Shown here: positions 7,706-19,513 of the stretch, in pieces
Layout: each line of letters begins with the position of its first letter
Position numbering within the stretch: the first letter of the stretch is position 1
DNA from: Actinomycetes bacterium
GTDB lineage: Bacteria > Actinomycetota > Acidimicrobiia > Acidimicrobiales > Ilumatobacteraceae
Length of the DNA stretch: 37,836 nt
Assembly (NCBI GenBank): GCA_014190095.1
Contig: BJFW01000011.1
Coordinates: 1 to 37,836, forward strand
Direction: 5' to 3'
The notes under the pieces: generated by a model
What the model was told of the DNA's origin: nothing
The model's database searches: none
What the model saw: only the letters and a program-made list of their open reading frames with translations
Translations under genes and position numbers: made by a program

Positions 7706-8515
7706 TTAGTCAGGGCGTATGCGTACGAGTGTTTCTTGCGCAATCGTGGCAATGTGTGTTCCGTCTTGTGCAAAGACATATCCCAATGTCAGGCCGCGCG
7801 CACCATTGAAGTTCACGCAACTCATCTCGTAGAGATGCCATTGTGATGCAACCGATGGCCGATGAAACCACACGGTGTGGTCAAGACTTGCGCTAAACCT
7901 GCGTCCTTCATTACTCGCCCGCGTGATTTCAGGAATGCCTTCAATCACGCTTTCGTTTGGTAAGTCATCTGAAAGATAGGCAATCGCACAACGATTCAAC
8001 AACTCATTTCCAAGTGGCAAATCTTTTGCGCGCAACCACGCAGCAACATGACCCGTTCCCAGTCTGTTCACTCCGTGTAATGCTGCCGAGGGAATTGTTC
8101 TGCGTTCTAAAAACGTGCTCCACGAAGATTCCTCAATGCTCTCTGGAGTTGGAAGACCCGGATGCGGATGCACTAATTGTTCATTGAGTGAATCTTCGTG
8201 CACCTGAAATGAGGCCTCAAGATTTAAAATTGCACCATCTTGTTGTCGAGCGACAACGCGACGTGTCGTAAAGCTTTTACCATCTCGAATTCGGTCTACT
8301 TCGTATCGAACCGGTTGAGTGTTGTCTCCACGACGAATGAAATATGCGCGTAACGAATGTGGAAGAAGTTCGTCACTTACGGTGTATGCGGCTGCGCGAA
8401 GTGCTTGTGCCACGATGTGTCCACCAAACAGACCTCCCCATGGATATTCATGTCCTTCACCCACAAAAACATCTGGCCCATGCGGGGCTAGATCAAAAAG
8501 TTGTTTGAGGTTCAC
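7706..8515 (-). CDS. tesB: Acyl-CoA thioesterase II
   Basis: Double-hotdog enzyme that hydrolyses acyl-CoA to free fatty acid and CoA in the cytosol. 269 aa, close to the TesB norm. The first hotdog has GGLFGGHIVAQALRAA and the family motif SLRAYFIRRGD (SLHAYFLRPGD in relatives). The second has SASLDHTVWFHRP, containing the catalytic Asp, and ends VNFNGARGLTLGYVFAQDG. It starts at a GTG at 8515, 18 bases after the lipoprotein gene, so it is probably last in the purA operon. It is convergent with tRNA-Phe. Confidence 0.93.
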   Translation of the reverse strand: MNLKQLFDLAPHGPDVFVGEGHEYPWGGLFGGHIVAQALRAAAYTVSDELLPHSLRAYFIRRGDNTQPVRYEVDRIRDGKSFTTRRVVARQQDGAILNLEASFQVHEDSLNEQLVHPHPGLPTPESIEESSWSTFLERRTIPSAALHGVNRLGTGHVAAWLRAKDLPLGNELLNRCAIAYLSDDLPNESVIEGIPEITRASNEGRRFSASLDHTVWFHRPSVASQWHLYEMSCVNFNGARGLTLGYVFAQDGTHIATIAQETLVRIRPD

Positions 8516-8533
8516 AGCGCGTGGTGGCAGAAA

Positions 8534-8917
8534 TTATTCAACTGTCAAAACAAACACGACTTCTTCAGATACGTGACTTTCAATATCAAATGTTCCAGCA
8601 TTTGATGCAACAAATTCAATTACGGCTTCCTGACCTAAAGCTAATTCGCCGGTAGAAATGTCGTATCCATGAATATGTATTTCGTCTGCTCCATTTGGGT
8701 TCACCACCGTGATTCGCACCGATGAGCCAAGTGGCACAGTCTGCATCATGTCGGCACCCGTGTTTTCTCCAACAATCAAACTAATTTCAACGACTGAAGT
8801 CGTGACAGCGGCAGTATCTGTTGTCTTCTGAGGAACCGTGGTGTCAGTTGAGGACGAAGATGAACAGCCTGCAAGCAGAGCAGCTGATACTGACATTCCA
8901 ATAAGGAGTTTTCTCAT
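8534..8917 (-). CDS. Cupredoxin-like lipoprotein
   Basis: 127 aa. The type II signal peptide ends LLAGC (Cys18), followed by a Ser/Thr-rich linker to about 45. The remaining ~80 residues look like a small cupredoxin-fold domain: VPLGSSVRITVVNPNGADEIHIHGYDI, then AGTFDIESH and a final hydrophobic strand. The histidines in IHIHGYD and FDIESH could bind metal, but there is no type 1 copper Cys, so copper binding is not certain. The ATG overlaps the pyrE stop (ATGA), which couples an exported protein to nucleotide genes. Its role is unknown. Confidence 0.85.
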   Translation of the reverse strand: MRKLLIGMSVSAALLAGCSSSSSTDTTVPQKTTDTAAVTTSVVEISLIVGENTGADMMQTVPLGSSVRITVVNPNGADEIHIHGYDISTGELALGQEAVIEFVASNAGTFDIESHVSEEVVFVLTVE

Positions 8918-9482
8918 GATCCAAACTCAAATCCAAGGTCGGGGGCGGTCAACATCGGAACATACGGTACACCAGCACTACGAGCCATTTCGGCACACGT
9001 TCCACCACGATCAACGATCACAGAAATAAATGCGGGTATCGCACCGAATTCGCGCACGACTTCTACTGCTTCAAAAATTGAAGTTCCACGAGTCACAGTG
9101 TCTTCCACAATTGCAACACGATCTCCTGGTTGAAGTGCACCAGCGATTCGTCCTGTCACTCCGTGATCTTTCGATTCTTTACGCACACTAAAACTGCGCA
9201 GACTTCGTCCTTGTGTCGCAGCCACAGCAGACACTCCATAAGCAACAGGGTCAGCGCCCATGGTGAGTCCACCAATTGCATCAATATCAGCGGGAAGAAT
9301 CTCTAATGCAACTGCTGTAACAAGCAAAATTCCATCTGGTCTGCACGCCGTTTGTTTCGTATCAAGAAACCACGAACTTGCTCGTCCAGACTTCAACGTG
9401 AAGTTTCCCGTTTTAAGCGAATGAGTGAGCACGTGCTGACGCAATGCTTCGCGTTGTGGGTCTAGGCGTGGAAGTTCACTCA

Positions 9483-9483
<1 letters not shown>
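8914..9483 (-). CDS. pyrE: Orotate phosphoribosyltransferase
   Basis: Makes orotidine 5'-phosphate from orotate and PRPP in pyrimidine synthesis. 189 aa. The N-terminal SLKTGNFTLKSGRASSWF is the usual orotate-side region; FSVRKESKDHG is the catalytic Lys-rich loop, and VAIVEDTVTRGTS is the PRPP-binding motif. The ATG shares one base with the purB stop (TAATG), and the 3' end overlaps the lipoprotein start. This groups a pyrimidine enzyme with the two AMP-branch purine genes. Confidence 0.96.
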
Positions 9484-12091
<2,608 letters not shown>

Positions 12092-12095
12092 TCAG

Positions 12096-12114
12096 ATCAT
12101 ACTGTGCTCAGCAC
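12096..12114 (-). promoter_or_regulatory. Possible purA promoter -10 and small palindrome
   Basis: In the 77-base gap between clpB and purA, the minus strand reads TATGAT (12096-12101), a fair -10 hexamer. Just upstream is the 5-bp inverted repeat GTGCT-C-AGCAC (12104-12114). No convincing -35 is seen. This is a weak call from sequence alone. Confidence 0.3.
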
Positions 12115-12138
12115 GGACAGCCTCTGCCATCCTGGCGG

Positions 12139-14637
12139 TTAAGTCAAATCGAGTCGCTTTGCCGAGATGTGCAATTCGTCGTTGTGCACGTTGACAACGA
12201 TTGAGTCACCTTCATTGGCTTTGCCTTCAAGAATGAGCAACGCAGCCGCATCTCCGATGGCCTTTTGAATGAGCCTCTTCAGAGGTCGCGCGCCATATTC
12301 TGCATCAAACCCATCTTCGGCAAGCTTCATTCGAGCAGCCGGAGTAACCGCAAGCACAATGCGGCGTCGCGCCAACCTTTCAATGAGGTGCTCAAGTTGA
12401 ACGTCAACAATGGCACCCATGTCATCTTGAGTAAGCGACCTAAAGCGCACAATCTCATCAATGCGGTTCACAAATTCAGGCTTGAAGTACTCAATTGGTT
12501 CGCCCTTCAAGTTGCTCGTCATAATCAATACCGTGTTCGTGAAGTCAACTGTTCGACCTTGACCGTCGGTGAGACGCCCATCATCAAGCAACTGCAACAG
12601 CACGTTGAACACTTCTGGGTGAGCTTTCTCAATTTCGTCAAGCAGTACCACGCTGTACGGGCGTCGCCGAACAGATTCGGTGAGCTGTCCACCTTCTTCA
12701 TAACCGATGTACCCAGGAGGCGCTCCGATAAGTCGACTGACCGAGTGCTTCTCCATGTACTCCGACATGTCAATTCGTACTAATGACTTTTCGTCATCAA
12801 AGAGAAATTCAGCAAGAGCGCGTGCAAGTTCTGTTTTTCCAACACCAGTTGGTCCAAGAAACATGAACGAGCCAATTGGGCGGTTCTCGTCCGATAGCCC
12901 AGCACGACTTCTACGAATGGCATTCGCAGTTGCGGTAACTGCTGCATCTTGACCAATCACTCGACGATGCAGAAGATCTTCTAGGTGGACGAGTTTTTGC
13001 ATCTCGCCTTCCATGAGTTTCGTGACGGGAACACCAGTCCACTTTGCAACAACTTCGGCGATGTCTTCCGCGTCCACTTCTTCCTTCAGCATCTTGGTTG
13101 ACAACTGCAAAACATCAAGTTCTTGAGTTGCCTCAGTTACGCGACGCTCAATTTCAGGAATGCGGCCATAACGAATCTCGGCTGCTTTCTCGAGATCGGT
13201 TTCGCGTTCAACTTGACCACGCAACGTTTCCAGTTCTTCTTTCAGCGAGCGGATTGCGCTGATCGCCTGTTTCTCAGCATCCCAGTGCACTTTCATTTCA
13301 TTTGTTTGCTGCTGCAGTTCAGCGAGTTCCTCATTCAAAATGCGAAGGCGTTCGGTTGACGCCGAGTCAGACTCTTTTTCTAACGCCACTCGCTCAATTT
13401 CAAGTTGCAGAATTCGGCGATCAATTACGTCAATTTCTGTAGGAAGCGAATCAATTTCGATTCTTAACTTACTTGCCGCTTCATCCATGAGATCGATCGC
13501 TTTATCGGGCAAAAATCGATTTGTCAGATACCTATTTGACAGCACGGCGGCACTCACGATGGCGTTGTCCTGAATGCGAACACCGTGGTGAACTTCGTAC
13601 CGCTCTTTTAATCCGCGCAAGATAGCAATGGTGTCTTCAACGGTTGGTTCTCCAACAAATACTTGTTGAAAGCGTCGTTCAAGAGCAGCATCTTTTTCTA
13701 CGTACTTGCGATATTCGTCTAGCGTTGTCGCCCCGATCATGCGTAGTTCGCCGCGAGCGAGCATCGGCTTAATCATGTTGCCGGCATCAATTGCGCCTTC
13801 TGCACCACCAGCGCCAACGAGCGTGTGAATTTCATCTACGAAGGAAATGATCTCTCCGTTTGCATCTGTGATTTCCTTCAGCACCGCCTTCAGTCGCTCT
13901 TCGAACTCTCCGCGATACTTCGCTCCAGCGAGCATTGCTCCGATATCAAGCGAAACAAGTCGCTTCTTCTTTAAGCCTTCTGGTACGTCGCCATTTGCAA
14001 TACGCCGCGCGAGCCCTTCAACAATTGCTGTCTTGCCAACCCCTGGCTCGCCAATGAGAACGGGGTTGTTCTTTGTTCGACGCGACAACACTTGGATAAC
14101 ACGACGAATCTCCTCGTCGCGCCCAATAACAGGATCAATCTTTCCGTCATGAGCGCGTTGGGTGAGATCGACACCGTATTTCTCGAGCGACTGAAATTGT
14201 TCTTCAGGGTTCTGAGACGTAACGCGATGAGAACCGCGCACATCACGAAGCGCCTGCAACATTTCTTCACTGCTGACTCCTACTCGTGTGTGTAGCGCTA
14301 AAAGAATGTGCTCAACCGATAGGTAGTCATCATGCAAATCTTTTTGCGTTTGTTCTGCTGCGGCAAACACCTGCGAAAGCTCGCGATTCATACGCGGCTC
14401 GCTTCCACCGTGGGCTCTCGGCATTCCATTTACTACAAACTGTGCACGATCTCGCAACATGGTTGCAGCGATCCCAAGTTTGGCCAACAATGCTGGCACT
14501 ACCGTGTCATTCTGACTGGTGAGTGCGATGAGTACGTGATCGGGGGTCAGTTCCGGATTGGAGTTTGATACGGCCAATTGCATTGCTGCAGTAATTGCCT
14601 CATTGGTTTTCGTTGTCCATTTTTTTGGATCAAGCAT
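12139..14637 (-). CDS. clpB: ATP-dependent disaggregase ClpB
   Basis: Hexameric AAA+ machine that dissolves protein aggregates together with DnaK. 832 aa. It has an N-domain (1-140), first AAA+ with Walker A GEPGVGKT (197-204) and [12 protein letters not shown], a coiled-coil middle domain (about 395-520), second AAA+ with [15 protein letters not shown] and [16 protein letters not shown], and a C-terminal domain with [10 protein letters not shown]. After MTSNL in the second AAA+ module the text goes almost directly to [13 protein letters not shown]. The helix before PEF(L)NR seems about nine residues shorter than in M. tuberculosis ClpB as I recall it. It follows hspR by six bases and is last in the heat-shock operon. 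Confidence 0.97.
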   Translation of the reverse strand: MLDPKKWTTKTNEAITAAMQLAVSNSNPELTPDHVLIALTSQNDTVVPALLAKLGIAATMLRDRAQFVVNGMPRAHGGSEPRMNRELSQVFAAAEQTQKDLHDDYLSVEHILLALHTRVGVSSEEMLQALRDVRGSHRVTSQNPEEQFQSLEKYGVDLTQRAHDGKIDPVIGRDEEIRRVIQVLSRRTKNNPVLIGEPGVGKTAIVEGLARRIANGDVPEGLKKKRLVSLDIGAMLAGAKYRGEFEERLKAVLKEITDANGEIISFVDEIHTLVGAGGAEGAIDAGNMIKPMLARGELRMIGATTLDEYRKYVEKDAALERRFQQVFVGEPTVEDTIAILRGLKERYEVHHGVRIQDNAIVSAAVLSNRYLTNRFLPDKAIDLMDEAASKLRIEIDSLPTEIDVIDRRILQLEIERVALEKESDSASTERLRILNEELAELQQQTNEMKVHWDAEKQAISAIRSLKEELETLRGQVERETDLEKAAEIRYGRIPEIERRVTEATQELDVLQLSTKMLKEEVDAEDIAEVVAKWTGVPVTKLMEGEMQKLVHLEDLLHRRVIGQDAAVTATANAIRRSRAGLSDENRPIGSFMFLGPTGVGKTELARALAEFLFDDEKSLVRIDMSEYMEKHSVSRLIGAPPGYIGYEEGGQLTESVRRRPYSVVLLDEIEKAHPEVFNVLLQLLDDGRLTDGQGRTVDFTNTVLIMTSNLKGEPIEYFKPEFVNRIDEIVRFRSLTQDDMGAIVDVQLEHLIERLARRRIVLAVTPAARMKLAEDGFDAEYGARPLKRLIQKAIGDAAALLILEGKANEGDSIVVNVHNDELHISAKRLDLT

Positions 14638-14643
14638 GGTGCA

Positions 14644-15030
14644 TTACCTCTTGTCTCTGAAAATGGATGGGGTTCTACCAAACAGCGTGATCGCTTGATG
14701 GAGAGGTACGAGTTCGTTGCTTTCACGACGCTGACGAGAAGCCGTTAACAGCTCATTGCGCAATTGCTCAACTTCGTGACGTAGTCGAACGACTTCCGAT
14801 TCAAGTTCAAGAACTTGACGGATGCCCTCAAGGTTCATTCCAGCATTAGCAAGTTCTGCGATGCGTTGCAGTCTGCGAATATCTGCATTGCTATAACGAC
14901 GATTTCCTCCACTAGTGCGGGCAGGTTGCAACAGACCACGGCGCTCATAAATACGCAGCGTTTGGGGATGAACACCGGCAATTTCTGCCGCTACCGAGAT
15001 GACATATACAGCGTGTGTTTCGCGTTCCAT
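14644..15030 (-). CDS. hspR: Heat-shock repressor HspR (MerR family)
   Basis: Represses the dnaK operon by binding HAIR repeats, with DnaK as co-repressor in actinobacteria. 128 aa. The N-terminal winged helix-turn-helix is VISVAAEIAGVHPQTLRIYERRGLLQP and the wing is RTSGGNRRYSNADI. A C-terminal coiled coil is rich in Leu/Glu/Arg (LELESEVVRLRHEVEQLRNEL). The ATG shares a base with the dnaJ stop (TAATG). Its position between dnaJ and clpB is typical, and a matching operator lies upstream of dnaK at 18607-18627. Confidence 0.96.
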   Translation of the reverse strand: MERETHAVYVISVAAEIAGVHPQTLRIYERRGLLQPARTSGGNRRYSNADIRRLQRIAELANAGMNLEGIRQVLELESEVVRLRHEVEQLRNELLTASRQRRESNELVPLHQAITLFGRTPSIFRDKR

Positions 15031-16154
15031 TACGGGCTCCGTTTCACTGAAGTTGCAAGTTTGATGATTCGTTCACGTGGCGAAGTAGTTGATGCGTGTT
15101 GCAGCGCTTCAATGGCTTGTCTCTCGTCATCGTTTAATTCAGTTGGTACAGCGACATCGACTGTGACAATGAGGTCGCCTTGGTGTTTTGCTGTATCAAT
15201 ACCTTTGCTTTTCACACGATGCCGTGAACCACTTTGTGTTCCGGCCTTTAATCGCAGTTTCACTGTGGTTCCATCAAGTGTCGGAACATCAATATCTGCG
15301 CCAAGCGTTGCTTCACTAAATGAAATAGGCAACCGCACCGTGAGGTTGTTGCCATCGCGACCAAACACCGGATGCGCTGCAACATGACACACCACAAACA
15401 AATCGCCTGCAGGTCCACCATTTTTCCCTGGTGCACCGCGACCTTTGAGTCGAATTTTCTGGCCGTCATCTACACCAGCAGGGATGCGTACATTCACTTC
15501 TCGTGGTCGCATTTCAATTCCTGTGCCTCGACAACCAACACATGGCGCTTCGATGACGCTGCCTCGACCATTACAACGCTGGCATGGGCTTGAAAAAGCA
15601 AAGACTCCTTGATTGTCGTCCACTACTCCACGCCCACGACATTGACCGCATTGCTTTGGTGTGGTTCCAGGACGCGCACCAGACCCGTGACAACCCGAAC
15701 ATTGCGACTCGGCGTTGAGATGCAATGTGGTAGTGATTCCTTCTACGGCTTCTGTAAATCCAAGCGACAGCGTTGCTTCAATATCGCCACCACGTTGCGG
15801 ACCTGCTGGGTTGCGACGCCGACCCCCTCCAAACATCTGTCCAAAGAGGTCACCAAGACCTTCGCCACCGAAATCATTTTGGTCAAATCGAAACCCACCT
15901 GCGCCACCACCAAACGATGTTGGTCCCTGTCGCCGCACATCGTCGTACTCTTTGCGCTTCGCTTCGTCGCCAAGCACGTCATAAGCGGCCGATACTTCTT
16001 TGAACTTCTCTTCTGCAGCCGCGTTATTCGGGTTGGCATCAGGGTGATACTGACGTGCAAGTTTCCGATACGCCTTCGTGATGTCCTTGTCTGATGCAGT
16101 TTGTGCAACACCGAGTACCGAGTAGTAGTCCTTTTCAAACCACTCGCGTTGCAT
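15030..16154 (-). CDS. dnaJ: Chaperone DnaJ
   Basis: Type I Hsp40 co-chaperone that delivers clients to DnaK and stimulates its ATPase. 374 aa. The J domain (about 9-75) has the HPD motif in ARQYHPDANPNN. A Gly/Phe-rich linker follows, then the zinc domain with four CxxCxGxG-type repeats (CSGCHGSG, CGQCRGRG, CQRCNGRG, CVGCRGTG), and the C-terminal substrate domains. It starts MQREWFEKDYYSVLGV at the ATG at 16154, directly after grpE. Confidence 0.97.
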   Translation of the reverse strand: MQREWFEKDYYSVLGVAQTASDKDITKAYRKLARQYHPDANPNNAAAEEKFKEVSAAYDVLGDEAKRKEYDDVRRQGPTSFGGGAGGFRFDQNDFGGEGLGDLFGQMFGGGRRRNPAGPQRGGDIEATLSLGFTEAVEGITTTLHLNAESQCSGCHGSGARPGTTPKQCGQCRGRGVVDDNQGVFAFSSPCQRCNGRGSVIEAPCVGCRGTGIEMRPREVNVRIPAGVDDGQKIRLKGRGAPGKNGGPAGDLFVVCHVAAHPVFGRDGNNLTVRLPISFSEATLGADIDVPTLDGTTVKLRLKAGTQSGSRHRVKSKGIDTAKHQGDLIVTVDVAVPTELNDDERQAIEALQHASTTSPRERIIKLATSVKRSP

Positions 16155-16156
16155 GA

Positions 16157-16666
16157 TTATCCCTTGACCTTGACCATTGCTGCGCGAAGCACGCGGCCCT
16201 TCCAGCGATAACCAGTACGCAGAACTTCAAGCACTACTGGTTCAGATCCATCACCTTCTTCGTGCATCACCGCATCAGCTAAAGCTGGGTCAAAGGGTTT
16301 GTCAGCAAGATCTAAAGCTTCAAGGCCCTGCTTTTGCAATGCACCGATGAGCGATGACCACACCTGCTCCACTCCTTCAACGCCATGAGCAACCGCTGCC
16401 TCACATGCATCAAGAACAGGAAGAAGTTGTTCTACAAGCTTGCCAAGTGCACGATCAAGTTCGTCGCTCATTTGTGTTGCTGCACGCTTGCGATAATTTT
16501 CAAAGTCGGCCTGCACGCGAAGTGCGATGTCTTTGAATTCGTCGCGCTCTTTCGCAACGTCTTCAATGGAGACTTCAGTGGTTATCGTCGTTTCTTCAAC
16601 AGTTGAATCCTGCGTGGAATCTTCAAGCACAGACTCCACCACAGGTTCTTCGTGTGATTCACTCAT
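16157..16666 (-). CDS. grpE: Nucleotide exchange factor GrpE
   Basis: Releases ADP from DnaK. 169 aa. An acidic, Glu/Thr-rich disordered N-terminus (1-35) is followed by the long dimer helix with DIALRVQADFENYRKRA, and then the beta domain ending RTGYRWKGRVLRAAMVKV, the usual GrpE signature (GY...R.LRPA.V.V). It lies 18 bases after dnaK and two bases before dnaJ. Confidence 0.96.
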   Translation of the reverse strand: MSESHEEPVVESVLEDSTQDSTVEETTITTEVSIEDVAKERDEFKDIALRVQADFENYRKRAATQMSDELDRALGKLVEQLLPVLDACEAAVAHGVEGVEQVWSSLIGALQKQGLEALDLADKPFDPALADAVMHEEGDGSEPVVLEVLRTGYRWKGRVLRAAMVKVKG

Positions 16667-16684
16667 GATGCAACGGCCGTCGAC

Positions 16685-18517
16685 TTACTTCTCGTCAACG
16701 ATTTCAGCATCAACGATGTCGTCGTCGCTGCCGGCCGACTGTCCACTTGCAGATGTTCCCGCTGCGTTGGTGTCGCGCGCTGCTGCCTCATACAACTTTT
16801 GGCTAAAGGCTTGGCTTGCGGTCATCAACTTTTCGGTTGCTGCCTTGATTGCATCGTTGTCAGAACCGCTGAGTGCTGTCTTTAATTCGCTCAATGGACC
16901 TTCAACTGCAGTGCGCTCCTCTTCGGTCACCTTTTCGCCTTGTTCGCGCAACACCTTTTCGGTTTGATACACGAGTGAGTCTGCATTGTTGCGGATCTCT
17001 GCTTCTTCGCGGCGAAGACGGTCTTCCTCGGCGTGCGCTTCGGCGTCTTTAACCATCTTGTCAATGTCGTCTTTATTCAATGACGACTGACCGGTGATGG
17101 TCATGGACTGTTCCTTGTTCGTTGCGCGATCTTTCGCTGAAACATGCACGATGCCGTTGGCGTCAATATCGAAGGTCACTTCAATTTGCGGTACACCACG
17201 TGGTGCAGGTGGCAAATCAACAAGTTGGAACTTGCCAAGCGTCTTGTTGTAGCTGGCCATTTCACGCTCACCTTGTAGTACGTGAATTTCCACTGATGGC
17301 TGCATGTCATCTGCAGTGGTGAACACTTCGGTTCGACGCGTTGGGATAGTGGTGTTGCGTTCAATCAACTTGGTCATTACGCCACCCTTGGTTTCAATTC
17401 CAAGTGAAAGCGGAGTGACGTCGAGCAACAACACGTCCTTCACGTCACCGCGCAACACACCGGCTTGCACCGCTGCACCAACTGCTACAACTTCGTCTGG
17501 GTTTACGGTGCGGTTTGGTTCTTTGCCGGTCATTGATTGCACAAGGTCTTGTACTGCTGGCATGCGAGTTGAACCACCCACCATGATGACGTGATTGATT
17601 TGACCCTTGGACAAACCAGCGTCAGTAATTGCTTGTTCGAACGGCTTGCGGCAACGCTCGATCAAATCGGCTGTCATTTCCTGAAACTTTGCACGCGTCA
17701 AGGTTTCGTCCATATGCAATGGGCCAGCCGCTGTTGCTGTAATGAACGGTAAGTTGATTTGCGTTTGCTGAGTTTGTGACAACTCGATCTTTGCTTTTTC
17801 TGCCGCTTCCTTCAAACGTTGAGTGGCCATGCGGTCAGCTGCAAGGTCAACACCATGTGCTGCTTTGAACTGTTGCACCATCCAGTCGATGATGCGTTGG
17901 TCCCAATCGTCACCACCGAGGTGCGTGTCACCATGTGTGCTCTTTACCTCGAACACACCATCACCGATTTCAAGTACGCTCACGTCAAATGTTCCACCAC
18001 CAAGGTCGAACACCAACACGGTTTCGTCTTCGCTTCCCTTGTCAAGCCCGTATGCAAGTGCTGCTGCAGTTGGTTCGTTAATAATTCGCAACACTTCGAG
18101 ACCAGCAATTTGTCCGGCTTCTTTTGTTGCAGTGCGTTGTGCATCGTCAAAATATGCAGGCACGGTAATGACGGCTTGCGTGACAGTGTCGCCCAAATAT
18201 GCTTCGGCGTCGCGCTTCAACTTCATCAGCGTGCGCGCGCTGATTTCTTGTGGCGTGTATTGCTTACCGTCGATGTCGTCGCTCTTCCAGTTTTCGCCCA
18301 TGTGGCGCTTCACACTTCGGAAGGTGCGATCTGGATTCGTAATTGCCTGACGCTTGGCCACTTCGCCAACCAGCACTTCGCCGGCTTTTGAAAACGCCAC
18401 GACCGATGGGGTGGTGCGTGATCCTTCAGAGTTTGGGATTACCACTGGCTCGCCTGCTTCCAGGACGGCCACTACCGAGTTGGTGGTTCCGAGGTCGATT
18501 CCTACTGCTTTGCCCAT
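16685..18517 (-). CDS. dnaK: Chaperone DnaK (Hsp70)
   Basis: ATP-driven Hsp70 chaperone and, with HspR, heat-shock sensor. 610 aa, the usual actinobacterial length. The ATPase domain has [32 protein letters not shown] and [15 protein letters not shown]; the linker is [15 protein letters not shown]. The substrate domain and helical lid follow, and the acidic C-terminus ends DAEIVDEK. The ATG at 18517 has AAGGAG seven bases upstream. It is the first gene of the chaperone operon, with promoter and HAIR operator upstream. Confidence 0.98.
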   Translation of the reverse strand: MGKAVGIDLGTTNSVVAVLEAGEPVVIPNSEGSRTTPSVVAFSKAGEVLVGEVAKRQAITNPDRTFRSVKRHMGENWKSDDIDGKQYTPQEISARTLMKLKRDAEAYLGDTVTQAVITVPAYFDDAQRTATKEAGQIAGLEVLRIINEPTAAALAYGLDKGSEDETVLVFDLGGGTFDVSVLEIGDGVFEVKSTHGDTHLGGDDWDQRIIDWMVQQFKAAHGVDLAADRMATQRLKEAAEKAKIELSQTQQTQINLPFITATAAGPLHMDETLTRAKFQEMTADLIERCRKPFEQAITDAGLSKGQINHVIMVGGSTRMPAVQDLVQSMTGKEPNRTVNPDEVVAVGAAVQAGVLRGDVKDVLLLDVTPLSLGIETKGGVMTKLIERNTTIPTRRTEVFTTADDMQPSVEIHVLQGEREMASYNKTLGKFQLVDLPPAPRGVPQIEVTFDIDANGIVHVSAKDRATNKEQSMTITGQSSLNKDDIDKMVKDAEAHAEEDRLRREEAEIRNNADSLVYQTEKVLREQGEKVTEEERTAVEGPLSELKTALSGSDNDAIKAATEKLMTASQAFSQKLYEAAARDTNAAGTSASGQSAGSDDDIVDAEIVDEK

Positions 18518-18561
18518 GATGATTGCTCCTTATTCGGGGGTTACTTTGGGGTGATGCGTGA

Positions 18562-18590
18562 ATTTTACGATGCACAAGTGAACTTGCCAA
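18562..18590 (-). promoter_or_regulatory. dnaK promoter (housekeeping-type)
   Basis: On the minus strand, TTGGCA (18585-18590) and TAAAAT (18562-18567) are separated by exactly 17 bases, a good match to sigma-70-type hexamers. Transcription would start about 40 bases before the dnaK ATG. The spacer region includes the small palindrome CAAGTTCACTTG (18575-18586), whose half sites resemble part of the HAIR. Confidence 0.7.
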
Positions 18591-18606
18591 CCCGAGCACC
18601 AAAAAA

Positions 18607-18627
18607 CTTGAGTCAAAGGCACTCAAC
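18607..18627. promoter_or_regulatory. HAIR operator (HspR-binding inverted repeat)
   Basis: The plus strand reads CTTGAGT-CAAAGGC-ACTCAAC. The HspR consensus is CTTGAGT-N7-ACTCAAG, so 13 of 14 consensus bases match. It sits 90 bases upstream of dnaK, just behind the -35 box, and hspR itself is in the operon, which gives an autoregulatory loop. It also lies directly before a possible gpmA promoter on the other strand. Confidence 0.88.
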
Positions 18628-18629
18628 AT

Positions 18630-18660
18630 TTGTCACACCGGGGTTATGGGGTCATATATT
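18630..18660 (+). promoter_or_regulatory. Possible gpmA promoter
   Basis: TTGTCA (18630-18635) and TATATT (18655-18660) are separated by 19 bases, longer than ideal. The hexamers begin three bases after the HAIR. Transcription would begin roughly 35 to 40 bases before the gpmA start. This is an inference from sequence only. Confidence 0.4.
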
Positions 18661-18704
18661 CGTCAGATACTGCTGAAATCCTCGCTGCGCCTACCATCTA
18701 CACC

Positions 18705-19469
18705 ATGACTGGCACCCTTGTCCTTCTTCGTCACGGCCAAAGTACGTGGAATGAGCTCAATCTGTTCACAGGTTGGCACGACGTGGAACTGACCGAACAG
18801 GGAGTTCGCGAGGCTGCCGCCGCAGGCGCCACCATGAAAGAAGCGGGGCTGGTTTTCGACATCGCCCACACCAGCTTGTTGCGCAGGGCGATAGAAACAA
18901 ATCATTTGGCGCTGTCTGCAATGGGTCTCAACATCCCGATTGAGCGCACATGGCGTTTGAACGAGCGCCACTATGGCGCATTGCAGGGTCTCGACAAAAA
19001 GGAAACCACGCTTCGACACGGCGCCGAACAAACCATGATTTGGCGACGCAGTTTTGATGTTCCACCACCGCCAGTTGATGCAACTAGTCCCGAACACCCC
19101 GCAAATGACCCTCGGTACCAACAACTTGTTGCCGAAGGTCTTGATGCCTCTCTCCTCCCCGCAACCGAGTGCCTTGCTGATGTATTAGTACGTGTGTTGC
19201 CGTATTGGAACGATGTCATTTCTCCGCAGTTGAGAGAAGGGAAAAATGTTTTGATTACCGCCCACGGCAACTCACTTCGTGCACTCGTGATGCACCTCGA
19301 AGACATTTCGCGCAATGACATCGTGGAGTTCAATATTCCAACCGGTGTACCTCGACTGTACGAACTCTCAAATGACCTCGTCGTGAAGTCAGTTGCGTAC
19401 ATGGGAGACCAAGATGCAATTGCTGCGGCGACTGAGGCAGTAGCAAAACAAGCCTCTGGCAATCACTGA
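18705..19469 (+). CDS. gpmA: 2,3-bisphosphoglycerate-dependent phosphoglycerate mutase
   Basis: Interconverts 3- and 2-phosphoglycerate in glycolysis and gluconeogenesis. 254 aa from the ATG at 18705 ([16 protein letters not shown]). An upstream in-frame start at 18630 would add residues unlike the family. The phospho-accepting His is in LLRHGQS (His10). [27 protein letters not shown] and the second catalytic His in [13 protein letters not shown] are all present. It is divergent from dnaK and followed by the etfD-like gene. Confidence 0.96.
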   Translation: MTGTLVLLRHGQSTWNELNLFTGWHDVELTEQGVREAAAAGATMKEAGLVFDIAHTSLLRRAIETNHLALSAMGLNIPIERTWRLNERHYGALQGLDKKETTLRHGAEQTMIWRRSFDVPPPPVDATSPEHPANDPRYQQLVAEGLDASLLPATECLADVLVRVLPYWNDVISPQLREGKNVLITAHGNSLRALVMHLEDISRNDIVEFNIPTGVPRLYELSNDLVVKSVAYMGDQDAIAAATEAVAKQASGNH

Positions 19470-19513
19470 CCAGCCTTTGCTCTCTCCCTGCTGCGGACTA
19501 GCGTAAGTTGCGC

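Noticed and set aside
12265-12783. Plus-strand frame of 172 codons within clpB
   Set aside because: Antisense to the conserved second AAA+ domain; no start signal and no recognisable motif.
17819-18391. Cys- and His-rich plus-strand frame within dnaK
   Set aside because: The Cys/His pattern comes from the reverse complement of dnaK codons, not from a zinc protein.
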